Below, piece after piece: positions 1 to 7,808 of a DNA stretch of 17,988 nt (within the stretch, counting starts at the first letter, position 1; the number at the start of each line of letters is the position of its first letter). Location of the stretch: positions 1 through 17,988 of the forward strand of contig SKIN01000030.1 in the NCBI GenBank assembly GCA_007116405.1. Direction: 5' to 3'. A program made the translations under genes and the position numbers. The notes below the pieces were generated by a model that made no database searches, was not told the origin of the DNA, and was given only the letters and a program-made list of their open reading frames with translations. The DNA comes from Candidatus Kaiserbacteria bacterium. Its GTDB lineage: Bacteria; Patescibacteriota; Minisyncoccia; Phycocordibacterales; UBA12088.

Positions 1-974
1 AGTGCTGCGGTGTCGTTGCTCGATGTGACTGAACGAATGGTGAATGTACGATACTCTTCCTTTCGAGCGACCCCAGCCTCAACCACCGTCATGACGCCAA
101 CCATGTCGGTACCTGCCAAATGCGCCACGTCGTACGCCTCAATGCGCACCGCTGATGAACCACTCGCTCGGCGATGCTGCTCCCTCTTCATGAGCGAAAT
201 GTCGTTGATGTGACGCAGAGCAAACAGCTGCCGCTTCACGACCCCAGCCGCCTCAAACTCTTTGCGCTGTGCGTATCGACGCATGTCACGTTCGAGTGTG
301 GTGAGCAACCGCTGCTTCTTTCCTTCAAAGAACAGCATGATATGGCGTATGGTCCGCGAATACTCACGCGGTGACTCGACTGACGGATACACTCCAATTG
401 ATTCGTTGAAACGCAGACGTGCGTCTCGCTTTGCGCGCAGCTCATCTACCGGTCGAGCGGTGTCGTAGTATGGAAAGATCTTCCGTATCAGGCGCATGGC
501 CTCTTTGAGCTGCAGTGCATGGGGGAAAGGACCGTACACGGGGAGAGGTGGGGCGTCGATGTCGACATGGGCTGCACCGGTCAGTGTACTGAGGCGTGTC
601 GTTACGTCCTTGCCGCGCATCAGAAGCACGCGGGGGTAGGTCTCATGCTTGGTGATGACGACATACAGAAAGCTCTTGTCATCTTTGTCTCTTGTATTGA
701 ATGGAGGTTTCAGCTCCTTGATGAGATGGGCCTCTAATATCAGTGCCTCGAGTACGGAATCGGTGACACGATGCTCGACGCGTATCGCCTCATCTACCAT
801 ACGCACCATGTGCGCACCTCGTGTCGCTGCAAGGTCAGCGCCAAAGTAACTGCGTACCCTGTCACGCAATGATGTCGCTTTACCGACATAGAGGACCGCG
901 CGCTTTTTGCCGACAAAAAAGTACACCCCCGGTGTGTCGGGAAGCGTCTGTACACTCTTGTGGTCACGCTTCAT
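1..974 (-). CDS. uvrC: UvrABC excinuclease subunit C, 3' part beyond window
   Basis: UvrC makes the two incisions around a lesion after UvrA/UvrB loading. About 324 residues are visible from the ATG at 974; the rest lies beyond the window start. An N-terminal GIY-YIG nuclease domain (about 12-95) has GVYFF, LYVGKA, the conserved Arg of the LRDRV segment and the E..LILEAHLIK helix. A UVR (UvrB-binding) motif lies at about 229-256 (RDMRRYAQRKEFEAA). From about 286 the RNase H-like domain begins with YDVAHLAGTDMVG. The ATG gives a family-like N-terminus 15 bp after the uvrA stop, so it is probably co-transcribed with uvrA; no clear Shine-Dalgarno is seen. Oddity: the visible part has no cysteine at all, including the stretch after IFPYY (about 167-200) where many UvrCs carry four conserved Cys. 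The function call is secure; the full length is unknown. Confidence 0.93.
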   Translation of the reverse strand, partial: MKRDHKSVQTLPDTPGVYFFVGKKRAVLYVGKATSLRDRVRSYFGADLAATRGAHMVRMVDEAIRVEHRVTDSVLEALILEAHLIKELKPPFNTRDKDDKSFLYVVITKHETYPRVLLMRGKDVTTRLSTLTGAAHVDIDAPPLPVYGPFPHALQLKEAMRLIRKIFPYYDTARPVDELRAKRDARLRFNESIGVYPSVESPREYSRTIRHIMLFFEGKKQRLLTTLERDMRRYAQRKEFEAAGVVKRQLFALRHINDISLMKREQHRRASGSSAVRIEAYDVAHLAGTDMVGVMTVVEAGVARKEEYRTFTIRSVTSSNDTAA

Positions 975-989
975 GGTACCGTCTTTACG

Positions 990-3584
990 CTACGAACCGA
1001 GCACGCGCTTCAAGTACTTACCGGTGTGTGAGCCCTTGGTGCGAGCCACTGCCTCGGGCGTACCCTTGGCGATGAGCTTGCCTCCACCTACCCCACCTTC
1101 CGGGCCGATGTCGAGTATCCAGTCTGCGTTCTTGATGATGTCCATGTTGTGTTCTATGAGCACCACGGTATTGCCGCGGTCAACCAGCGTGTTCAATATG
1201 TCGAGCAACTTCTGCACGTCGTCGTAGTGCAGTCCTATCGTAGGCTCATCGAGTAGGTATATGGTCTTATGTGTATTCGGACGAAAGAGCTCGCTCGCAA
1301 TTTTGACCCGTTGTGCTTCTCCGCCTGAAAGCGTGTTCGCGGCTTGCCCCAACTCCAGATACCCGAGGCCGACATCCATAAGTGTCTGCAGGCGGTCTGC
1401 TACTTGCGGAATGTCGCCAAAGAAACCGAGTGCTTCCTCAACACTCATTTCAAGGATGTCGAAGATGTTCTTCTTTTTGTAGCGCACCTCAAGCGTCTCC
1501 TTCATGAACCGCTTGCCATTACAGACATCACACGTGACATAGACCGTTGGAAGGAAGTGCATTTCGACGGCGATGGTTCCATTTCCCTGACATGCTTCAC
1601 AGCGCCCTCCGCCCCTGTTTGTGGGGACGTTGAACGAGAATCTCCCCGGCTTCCAGCCACGCGCGCGGGCTTCTTCAGTGGCCGAAAAGAGGTCGCGAAT
1701 ATAGGTCCACGCTCCGGTGTAGGTGGCTGGGTTGCTGCGTGGCGTGCGGCCTATCGGGCTCTGGTCCATCAAAACGACCCGCGAAAGATACTCAGTGCCG
1801 GTCATGCTGGATATATTGAAGAGCTTGGCGGTACGGTACTGCTTTTCCAGTCGGGCACGGAGGTTCTTAAAGAGGAACTCGTACATGAACGTACTCTTGC
1901 CTGAACCGGAGACACCCGTGATGGCGACCATGCGCGCGAGAGGCAGATCAGCATTCATATGCTTGATATTGAATGCGTTGCCGTCACGTATGCGCAGCCA
2001 GCCCCGTTCGTCTGTGCGGCGCTCGTCGGGAACGGGTATCTCTACCTCTCCACGAAGATACGCGAGTGTACGGGAGTTGTTGGTATTGGTCTTTGCGGTC
2101 AGTAGCTTTTCGAGCCACCCGGAAGCAACGACGTTGCCGCCATGCACACCCGCACCGGGACCGATGTCCACGATGTAGTCGGCGGAAAAGATAGTGTCCT
2201 CATCGTGCTCGACGACAATGATGGTATTGCCAAGGTCACGGAGGATACCGAGTGTCTTGATAAGCCGGTCATTGTCTCGCTGATGCAGCCCTATGGTCGG
2301 TTCATCCAGTACGTACAGTGCGCCGACAAGACCCGAACCGAGTTGACTCGCGAGTCGAATGCGCTGCGCCTCACCTCCAGAGAGTGTGTTCGCGCGTCGG
2401 TCGAGGGTCAGGTACTCTATACCGACGTCGAGCATGAATCGCAGTCGTGCCTGTATCTCGCGCAAGACGACCGAGGCTATCTCTTTTTCTTTGTCAGTAA
2501 GTGCAAGAGCATCGATGAATGCCTGGGCATCTTGTATCGAGAGGGACGTCACGTCGACAATGTTCTTGCCGCCCTTAGTGTTACCGCCGAGAAAAACATG
2601 GAGCGCCTCAGTGCGAAGCCGCTTCCCTTCACATACCGTGCAGATATCTTCATGAAAGAAACCGACCGTCCCGAGACCGTTACAGCCGGGGCACGCTCCG
2701 TACGGTGAGTTGAATGAGAAGAGACGAGGTTCCACTTCCGGGAACGATGTCCCGTCCTTGGGGCAAATGAACTTTGACGACAAGGTGGTGCGGGTACCGT
2801 CTGGTGCCTCTATTTCGATGAGTCCATCAGACTCATGGAGCGCAAGCTCTATCGCCTCCGCGAGGCGCTCTTTGGCGTCCTTGGCGTTCTTCCCTGAGAA
2901 TTCCGACACGTAGAGCTCATCAACAAGCACAGCGATATCGTGGCGCTTCTGCTTTCCGATGGAGATCTTCTCTCGCAATGAGTACTCCGTGCCATCAATG
3001 CGCACACGTTCATACCCCTTGCCGAGGAGGTCATAGAGCATCTGATAGTACTCGCCCTTGCGCCCAACGACGACCGGTGACCAGAGACGTACTTTTCTGT
3101 CATCAATGGATACTCCCATGACACTCTTACCCTCCTTTCTTCCGGACGTTATCACCACTTCGAGAACGATGCGCTGCATCTCGTCATTACTCAGTTTATG
3201 TATCGGGGTATGACACTCAGGGCAGTATGCTGTACCGACACGGGCGTAGAGGATACGAAGGTAATCGTATATCTCCGTGATGGTCGCGACAGTGGAGCGT
3301 GGGTTGTTGCTTCGAGACTTCTGATCGATAGAAATGGCTGGTGACAGTCCCCGTATCTCGTCGACATCGGGTTTCTGCATCTGGTTTAAGAATTGGCGAG
3401 CGTATGCGGACAGTGACTCGACGTACCTACGCTGACCCTCGGCAAATATCGTATCAAATGCGAGCGACGACTTACCCGACCCTGAAAGGCCGGTGAACAC
3501 AATAAGGGCATTACGGGGCATTTCCACCGTAACATTCTTTAAGTTATGGGTCCTTGCCCCTTTGACGACTATCTTGTCTTCCAT
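990..3584 (-). CDS. uvrA: UvrABC excinuclease ATPase subunit A (compact form)
   Basis: Damage-sensing ATPase that delivers UvrB to DNA. Two ABC cassettes are visible: Walker A GLSGSGKS at about 32 and GVSGSGKS at about 557, and signatures LSGGEAQR at about 401 and 752, each followed by DEPTIGLH. The second zinc module is intact (Cys 662, 665, 685, 688). The protein is 864 residues against about 940 in E. coli. Some 13 residues separate the GLG of the first zinc region (about 305) from the next CxxC (315-318), where E. coli has about 110. In the first zinc module the CxxC is CPKD (Cys274, Asp277), opposite Cys298 and Cys301. I chose the ATG at 3584 because MEDKIVVKGARTHNL matches the family N-terminus; a GTG at 3599 adds five residues. 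It leads a uvrA-uvrC unit. Confidence 0.96.
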   Translation of the reverse strand: MEDKIVVKGARTHNLKNVTVEMPRNALIVFTGLSGSGKSSLAFDTIFAEGQRRYVESLSAYARQFLNQMQKPDVDEIRGLSPAISIDQKSRSNNPRSTVATITEIYDYLRILYARVGTAYCPECHTPIHKLSNDEMQRIVLEVVITSGRKEGKSVMGVSIDDRKVRLWSPVVVGRKGEYYQMLYDLLGKGYERVRIDGTEYSLREKISIGKQKRHDIAVLVDELYVSEFSGKNAKDAKERLAEAIELALHESDGLIEIEAPDGTRTTLSSKFICPKDGTSFPEVEPRLFSFNSPYGACPGCNGLGTVGFFHEDICTVCEGKRLRTEALHVFLGGNTKGGKNIVDVTSLSIQDAQAFIDALALTDKEKEIASVVLREIQARLRFMLDVGIEYLTLDRRANTLSGGEAQRIRLASQLGSGLVGALYVLDEPTIGLHQRDNDRLIKTLGILRDLGNTIIVVEHDEDTIFSADYIVDIGPGAGVHGGNVVASGWLEKLLTAKTNTNNSRTLAYLRGEVEIPVPDERRTDERGWLRIRDGNAFNIKHMNADLPLARMVAITGVSGSGKSTFMYEFLFKNLRARLEKQYRTAKLFNISSMTGTEYLSRVVLMDQSPIGRTPRSNPATYTGAWTYIRDLFSATEEARARGWKPGRFSFNVPTNRGGGRCEACQGNGTIAVEMHFLPTVYVTCDVCNGKRFMKETLEVRYKKKNIFDILEMSVEEALGFFGDIPQVADRLQTLMDVGLGYLELGQAANTLSGGEAQRVKIASELFRPNTHKTIYLLDEPTIGLHYDDVQKLLDILNTLVDRGNTVVLIEHNMDIIKNADWILDIGPEGGVGGGKLIAKGTPEAVARTKGSHTGKYLKRVLGS

Positions 3585-3627
3585 ACGTATGACCGACACC
3601 CGCGCATGATGGCGCAGGGTCCCCTTG

Positions 3628-3655
3628 AGTGTAGCACTGAATTATCCACATTCAA
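3628..3655 (-). promoter_or_regulatory. candidate sigma70-type promoter of uvrA-uvrC
   Basis: On the minus strand TTGAAT (3650-3655) and TACACT (3628-3633) are separated by 16 bp. The predicted start near 3621 gives a leader of about 20-37 nt. It lies in the divergent gap between uvrA and the small membrane protein gene. No LexA-like operator is evident. Confidence 0.45.
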
Positions 3656-3716
3656 GCAACGTGCATTTACACATATCCAGGTACAATACATATATCTATA
3701 AGGTAAATCCTATTTT

Positions 3717-3935
3717 ATGGTCCATTTACGACAACCATTCTTCTCTATCGCCGCTGCGGCGATATTCGGGTTGCTTGGTCTTTTATACGGTGCGAACGCG
3801 GTGGCCGACATACCTATCACGATCGCGATGTTTGGTTTTGAGGCAGTGATCACCCCAGTGATGAACTACGTAGCAGCAGGCCTTATGTTCGTAATGGCAT
3901 ATTTCGCACTTGCGCATCTTAAGAACGAACGTTAA
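3717..3935 (+). CDS. small two-helix membrane protein, unknown function
   Basis: A 72-residue hydrophobic protein, not recognised. Two membrane segments are visible: about residues 9-28 (SIAAAAIFGLLGLLYGANAV) and about 46-66 (TPVMNYVAAGLMFVMAYFAL), joined by a short loop with VADIPITIAMFGFEA. A short charged C-terminus (HLKNER) follows. There is no catalytic motif and no cleavable signal. It sits alone on the plus strand between divergent uvrA and convergent uvrB. A strong hairpin terminator follows at 3961, supporting a real transcript. AAGGT lies about 12 nt before the ATG, too far to be a convincing ribosome site. The upstream gap has AT-rich -10-like stretches (TACAAT at 3682, TATATC at 3691) but no well-spaced promoter pair. 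Confidence 0.7.
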   Translation: MVHLRQPFFSIAAAAIFGLLGLLYGANAVADIPITIAMFGFEAVITPVMNYVAAGLMFVMAYFALAHLKNER

Positions 3936-3960
3936 ACACCAACGCAGCCTTGCTTGGACA

Positions 3961-3991
3961 ATGACCGCATCTGCGGTCATTTCCTTTTTTT
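3961..3991 (+). terminator. Rho-independent terminator overlapping the uvrB stop
   Basis: ATGACCGCA (3961-3969) and TGCGGTCAT (3972-3980) are perfectly complementary (about 8 bp with an ATCT loop). TTCC and seven T follow on the plus strand. It serves the small membrane protein gene. The minus-strand uvrB stop (3977-3979) lies inside the right arm, and the T-run encodes the Lys-rich UvrB C-terminus. On the minus strand no T-run follows, so it looks unidirectional. Confidence 0.8.
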
Positions 3992-6043
3992 CTCCCGCAT
4001 TTTATCGACCCCTGTTTCTTCCAGGAGTCGTATCTCATCTCGTAGAATGGCAGCGGTCTCAAAATCAAGGCGCTGCACGGCCTCATTCATCTGTTTGAGT
4101 TTTTCTTTGATGACCGTTTTTGGCTTCTTACGGTATCTCTCTTTGTCGATATCCATCAGAGTGTCAACAGCGCGTGTATGCTCTGTGCGCAGCTGTTCTG
4201 TGATATCGCTGATGGCTTTCTTTATCGTCTTTGGGGTTATCTTGTGCTTCTTGTTGTAGGCAAGCTGGATCGTTCGACGTCGTTCTGTCTCGTCAATGGC
4301 GGCTCGTAAGGACGGTGTCACCGTATCGGCGTAGAGTATGACCCTTCCATGCACGTTACGTGCTGCACGGCCAATGGTCTGAATGAGTGAGGTCTCTGAG
4401 CGAAGAAAGCCTTCTTTGTCCGCATCAAGAATGCCGACAAGCGACACCTCCGGCATATCAAGCCCCTCCCGCAGCAGGTTTACTCCCACCAGCACATCGA
4501 ACGTTCCTCGCCGAAAATTTGAGAGTATTTCAATGCGTTCAATGGTCTTGATGTCACTGTGTAGGTACTCTGCACGAATACCCTGCTCTTTGAGGAACTC
4601 TGAAAGATCCTCAGCCATCTTTTTGGTAAGTGTAGTGGCGAGCACCCGCTCACCTGCTTCTACTGTCACGTGTGTCTCGCGTATCAAGTCCTTGACCTGC
4701 CCGGGATAGGAAGTATCGCTCACAATAGGACGGATGATGAGCTCCGGGTCAACGAGTCCTGTAGGACGGATGATCTGCTCGACCACCTGTCCCGCTTCAG
4801 CGCTGTGCGAACGCTCATATTCCGCGGGTGTGGCGGATGTGTAGATGCGTGGGCCGACACGCGACTCGAATTCCTCAAACCGTAGCGGCCTGTTGTCTAT
4901 TGCAGACGGAAGCCTAAAACCGTGCTCGACGAGCGTCTTCTTGCGGGAGCGGTCGCCGGCATACATGCCGGCAAGCTGCGGTATGGTCACATGTGATTCA
5001 TCGATCACTGTGAGGAAATCCGGTTCGCCGGTCGCAGTGTGAGGAAAGTACGAGAGAAGTGTGTGAGGTGGCTCACCCGCCTTCCTACCATCAAAGTGGC
5101 GTGAGTAATTCTCAATGCCGTTACAGTATCCAACCTCCCGTATGAGCGCCATATCGTGGTTCGTCCTTCGTTTGAGGCGCTCGTACTCTAAGACCTTTTC
5201 TTCTCGTTTGAAACGATCGAGCTGTTCTTTGAGCTCGTCGGCGATATCATGCAGTGCTCGCTTTCGCTCATTCTCGGGAGTGATGAAGTGCTTGGCGGGA
5301 AACAAGAACAGCGTGGGGAGTTCGTGGCGTATCTCCCGCGTGACCGCGTCCAGCTCTTCGATACGTGATACCCTGCCTCCCTCGAGGGTCATCCGGTAGA
5401 TGACGCGCTCGTTCACCGGCATTACCTCCAACATCGTCCCTCTCGCACGAAAGAGACCGGGTGTGAGGTCAGCACCCGTACGCGTAAAGTGGATGCGCAC
5501 AAGTTCACGAACCAGGTCAGTGCGTTGCCTCGCCGAACCGACGTCGACACGGAGGTGCACCTTCTCGTATTCTTCCGGGCTTCCAAGGCCGTAGATGCAG
5601 GACACCGATGCCACCACGATGACGTCGCGGCGAGTAAGGAGTGCTTGCGTACTTGCATGGCGCAGACGCTCTATCTCTTTGTTGATCATTGCCTCTTTTT
5701 CGATGTACGTGTCCGTGATAGGCATGTACGCTTCAGGCTGATAGAAGTCGTAGTAGGAGACAAAATAGTGAACCGCATTCTCGGGAAAGAACTCTTGATA
5801 CTCCTGAGCCAGCTGCGCGGCGAGGGTCTTGTTGTGCGCTATCACCAACGTAGGCTTCTGAACACGAGCGATGACATTCGCGACGGTGAAGGTCTTACCG
5901 GTACCTGTTGCTCCCAACAAGGTCTGATGCGGCATCCCTTCTTCGAGGCCCCGTGTAAGTGCATCAACAGCAGCCGGTTGGTCGCCGGCCGGTTCGTAGG
6001 GTGCACGAAGTACGAATTGTCCTTGGGTACGTGACTGTTTCAT
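3977..6043 (-). CDS. uvrB: UvrABC excinuclease helicase subunit B
   Basis: UvrB verifies damage and recruits UvrC. Visible in order: the N-terminal AGDQPAAV segment; Walker A GATGTGKT (about 44-51); the damage-probing beta-hairpin region with YYDFYQPEAYMPITDTYIEK; VASVSCIYGLG; DEAD-like TVIDESHVTIPQL; YTSATP; helicase motifs V/VI (LREGLDMPEVSLVGILDADK, IQTIGRAARN); and a C-terminal UVR motif (KEKLKQMNEAVQRLDFETAA). At 688 residues it has normal family length. I prefer the ATG at 6043, giving MKQSRTQGQF; a GTG at 6055 overlaps the tgt TAG by one base and adds four residues. No strong Shine-Dalgarno is seen for either. It is the last gene of the minus-strand run starting at the thiol oxidase gene. 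Its end overlaps a plus-strand terminator. Confidence 0.97.
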   Translation of the reverse strand: MKQSRTQGQFVLRAPYEPAGDQPAAVDALTRGLEEGMPHQTLLGATGTGKTFTVANVIARVQKPTLVIAHNKTLAAQLAQEYQEFFPENAVHYFVSYYDFYQPEAYMPITDTYIEKEAMINKEIERLRHASTQALLTRRDVIVVASVSCIYGLGSPEEYEKVHLRVDVGSARQRTDLVRELVRIHFTRTGADLTPGLFRARGTMLEVMPVNERVIYRMTLEGGRVSRIEELDAVTREIRHELPTLFLFPAKHFITPENERKRALHDIADELKEQLDRFKREEKVLEYERLKRRTNHDMALIREVGYCNGIENYSRHFDGRKAGEPPHTLLSYFPHTATGEPDFLTVIDESHVTIPQLAGMYAGDRSRKKTLVEHGFRLPSAIDNRPLRFEEFESRVGPRIYTSATPAEYERSHSAEAGQVVEQIIRPTGLVDPELIIRPIVSDTSYPGQVKDLIRETHVTVEAGERVLATTLTKKMAEDLSEFLKEQGIRAEYLHSDIKTIERIEILSNFRRGTFDVLVGVNLLREGLDMPEVSLVGILDADKEGFLRSETSLIQTIGRAARNVHGRVILYADTVTPSLRAAIDETERRRTIQLAYNKKHKITPKTIKKAISDITEQLRTEHTRAVDTLMDIDKERYRKKPKTVIKEKLKQMNEAVQRLDFETAAILRDEIRLLEETGVDKMREKKRK

Positions 6044-6054
6044 GTACAGCAACA

Positions 6055-7248
6055 CTAGCGCAGGCTTTCACTTTCGACAAGAATGCGCTCGCGCTCCCGA
6101 CGTACGAGAGTGACCAAATAATGGAGGTTGTGAATACTGGCGAGCGTCGCCCCGAGCATCTCACGCGCCCGAAAGAGGTGGGCGATGTACATACGGGTGT
6201 GGTGTCTGCAGGTATAGCATTCACAAGTGGCATCGATGGGTTCCGTGTCTTCGGTGTATGCCGCGTGGGTGATAGAGAGCTTTGTGCCGTTTGGTCCGTA
6301 CACGACCCCGGTGCGCGCGAGTCGTGTCGGCTGCACGCAATCAAAGAGGTCTACTCCCTGCTCGATGCCTCGACGGAGGTCCTCCGGTTCTCCAATGCCA
6401 AGCAAGTGGCGCGGCCGTTCATCGGGTAGCTCGTCGATGACCCAACCGACGGCGGTGTCGATGTCGACCTTTTGATAGCTGCCCCCTATGCCATATCCGT
6501 CAAAGTCCATGCCGGCGAGTGCGCGAGCACTCTCGCGACGAAGGTCCTCGAAACGACCTCCCTGTACGATGCCGAATATTCCCTGCTTTCGCCGTGCGTC
6601 GAGGTTCTGTCGGTGGGCCGTAAGGCTGCGCATGGCCCAGCGGTGGGTACGTTCCATGGCCTCACGCTGATACTCGTGACCCGCCTCTGCCGCGGTACAT
6701 TCGTCAAAGGCAAAAAACAGGTCTGCTCCGAGGCGGTGTTGTATCTCGACTGACCGTTCCGGTGTGAAGCGGTGGAGGCTCCCATCAATATGACTCGTAA
6801 AACTCACCCCCTCTTCGTCGATGACCGCCAGTTTTCCATGCTGGCTCGCGACGTCGGGGTCGTACACACTTGCCGCGGTGGTATCCTCCTCCAAATCCTC
6901 TTTGGATATCTTGGAGACGGTGCGCCCGTAGGCCGCGCCCAGCGAGAATACCTGGAACCCGCCGGAGTCGGTGAGGAGCGGCTTATCCCACCCCATGAAC
7001 GTGTGGAGCCCCCCGGCACGCTGCACTATTTCGCTTCCTGGCTGGAGGTGGAGGTGGTATGTATTCGCGATGATGGTGCTGAGACCGATATCCTTCAACA
7101 TCGGCACTGTCACACCTTTTACTGTAGCTTTGGTTCCAACGGCGACAAAGGCGGGTGTTTCTATCACTCCATGAGGAGTGTGAATGACGCCAGCGCGTGC
7201 CTTGCTGTGTTGCGACCGAGCGAGTATCTCAAAGGTGATTCCAGACAT
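6055..7248 (-). CDS. tgt: tRNA-guanine transglycosylase with altered base-binding loop
   Basis: Exchanges guanine 34 of GUN-anticodon tRNAs for a 7-deazaguanine base. At 397 residues the TIM-barrel TGT signatures are present: TDSGGFQVFSL (general-base Asp94), AFDECT (Asp182, Cys184), GIVQGG, DLFDCVQPTR with the expected nucleophile Asp303, and the zinc site Cys342, Cys344, Cys347, His373. Two departures from bacterial enzymes as I recall them: the LAVGE loop after the conserved GG is replaced by SYQKV (256-260), and about 34 extra residues follow FSL (about 103-150), including KEDLEEDTTAASVYDPD. The loop normally contacts preQ1, so the base used may differ (queuine or another salvaged base; inference). 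The start ATG 7248 is 14 bp after the dsbB-like stop. No queuosine synthesis genes are in the window. Confidence 0.93.
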   Translation of the reverse strand: MSGITFEILARSQHSKARAGVIHTPHGVIETPAFVAVGTKATVKGVTVPMLKDIGLSTIIANTYHLHLQPGSEIVQRAGGLHTFMGWDKPLLTDSGGFQVFSLGAAYGRTVSKISKEDLEEDTTAASVYDPDVASQHGKLAVIDEEGVSFTSHIDGSLHRFTPERSVEIQHRLGADLFFAFDECTAAEAGHEYQREAMERTHRWAMRSLTAHRQNLDARRKQGIFGIVQGGRFEDLRRESARALAGMDFDGYGIGGSYQKVDIDTAVGWVIDELPDERPRHLLGIGEPEDLRRGIEQGVDLFDCVQPTRLARTGVVYGPNGTKLSITHAAYTEDTEPIDATCECYTCRHHTRMYIAHLFRAREMLGATLASIHNLHYLVTLVRRERERILVESESLR

Positions 7249-7262
7249 GGCGTATCACTGCG

Positions 7263-7805
7263 CTACTTCTCTTGTGCACGAATGATCCATGCGAGGAGCG
7301 CGACTGCGGCAAAGACGGCAAAGCCCATGAGCGGGAACGTGACCAGGTCAAACTCATAGACATAGCGACGTGCGCAATCTCCACCGTCATTGAGCGCGGT
7401 GCACAGTGTCCCCTCGATGTAGCCCACTTGATACAGATGATGGTACCCCGTGATGAACATCCCCACGACCGCGAGTGCAAACAGGTACGGCCACGCGGCC
7501 ACATCCTTTCGCCATGCGGCGATGGTTCCAATAATGGCGAGCGGGTACATCATTGTGCGCGCAAACCAGCACAATGCGCAGGGTGGAAACCCAACCACCT
7601 CCGAGTACCACAATGAGAGCGCTGAGGATGCAAGGCCGAACGCCGCTATGATCCAAAGAAGGTATGGCTCACTATAACGCGCGATCACACGCGGTAACCA
7701 CGCTCCGGTGGCAACACGCCAGAGAACCACGGCGATCATCACTGCAAACAGAAGCAGTGTACCGACTGCAAACAGATACGATAGCGTGGCAACTCCTTCA
7801 GTCAT
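7263..7805 (-). CDS. DsbB-family disulfide bond formation membrane protein
   Basis: A 180-residue integral membrane protein that likely reoxidises a partner thiol oxidase using quinone. About five hydrophobic segments are visible (roughly 8-30, 47-66, 84-98, 104-122, 152-175). The first redox pair is in PPCALCWFAR (Cys76, Cys79). The second is Cys135/Cys144 in TLCTALNDGGDC. Both fit the DsbB/BdbC pattern. The first segment is an N-terminal addition compared with four-helix DsbB. The gene starts 3 bp after the stop of the thioredoxin-fold gene, so the pair is almost certainly co-translated. tgt follows after 14 bp, probably as a packing accident. BdbC is a fair alternative name; the family call is firm. 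Confidence 0.9.
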   Translation of the reverse strand: MTEGVATLSYLFAVGTLLLFAVMIAVVLWRVATGAWLPRVIARYSEPYLLWIIAAFGLASSALSLWYSEVVGFPPCALCWFARTMMYPLAIIGTIAAWRKDVAAWPYLFALAVVGMFITGYHHLYQVGYIEGTLCTALNDGGDCARRYVYEFDLVTFPLMGFAVFAAVALLAWIIRAQEK

Positions 7806-7808
7806 GCA

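Noticed and set aside
1344..2708. Long plus-strand frames (186 and 188 codons) opposite uvrA
   Set aside because: They lie entirely antisense to strongly conserved uvrA sequence and show no family-like motifs. They are by-products of codon composition.
5489..7359. Plus-strand frames of 181 and 195 codons opposite uvrB and tgt
   Set aside because: Antisense to conserved catalytic regions; residue composition is not protein-like and no start signals are present.
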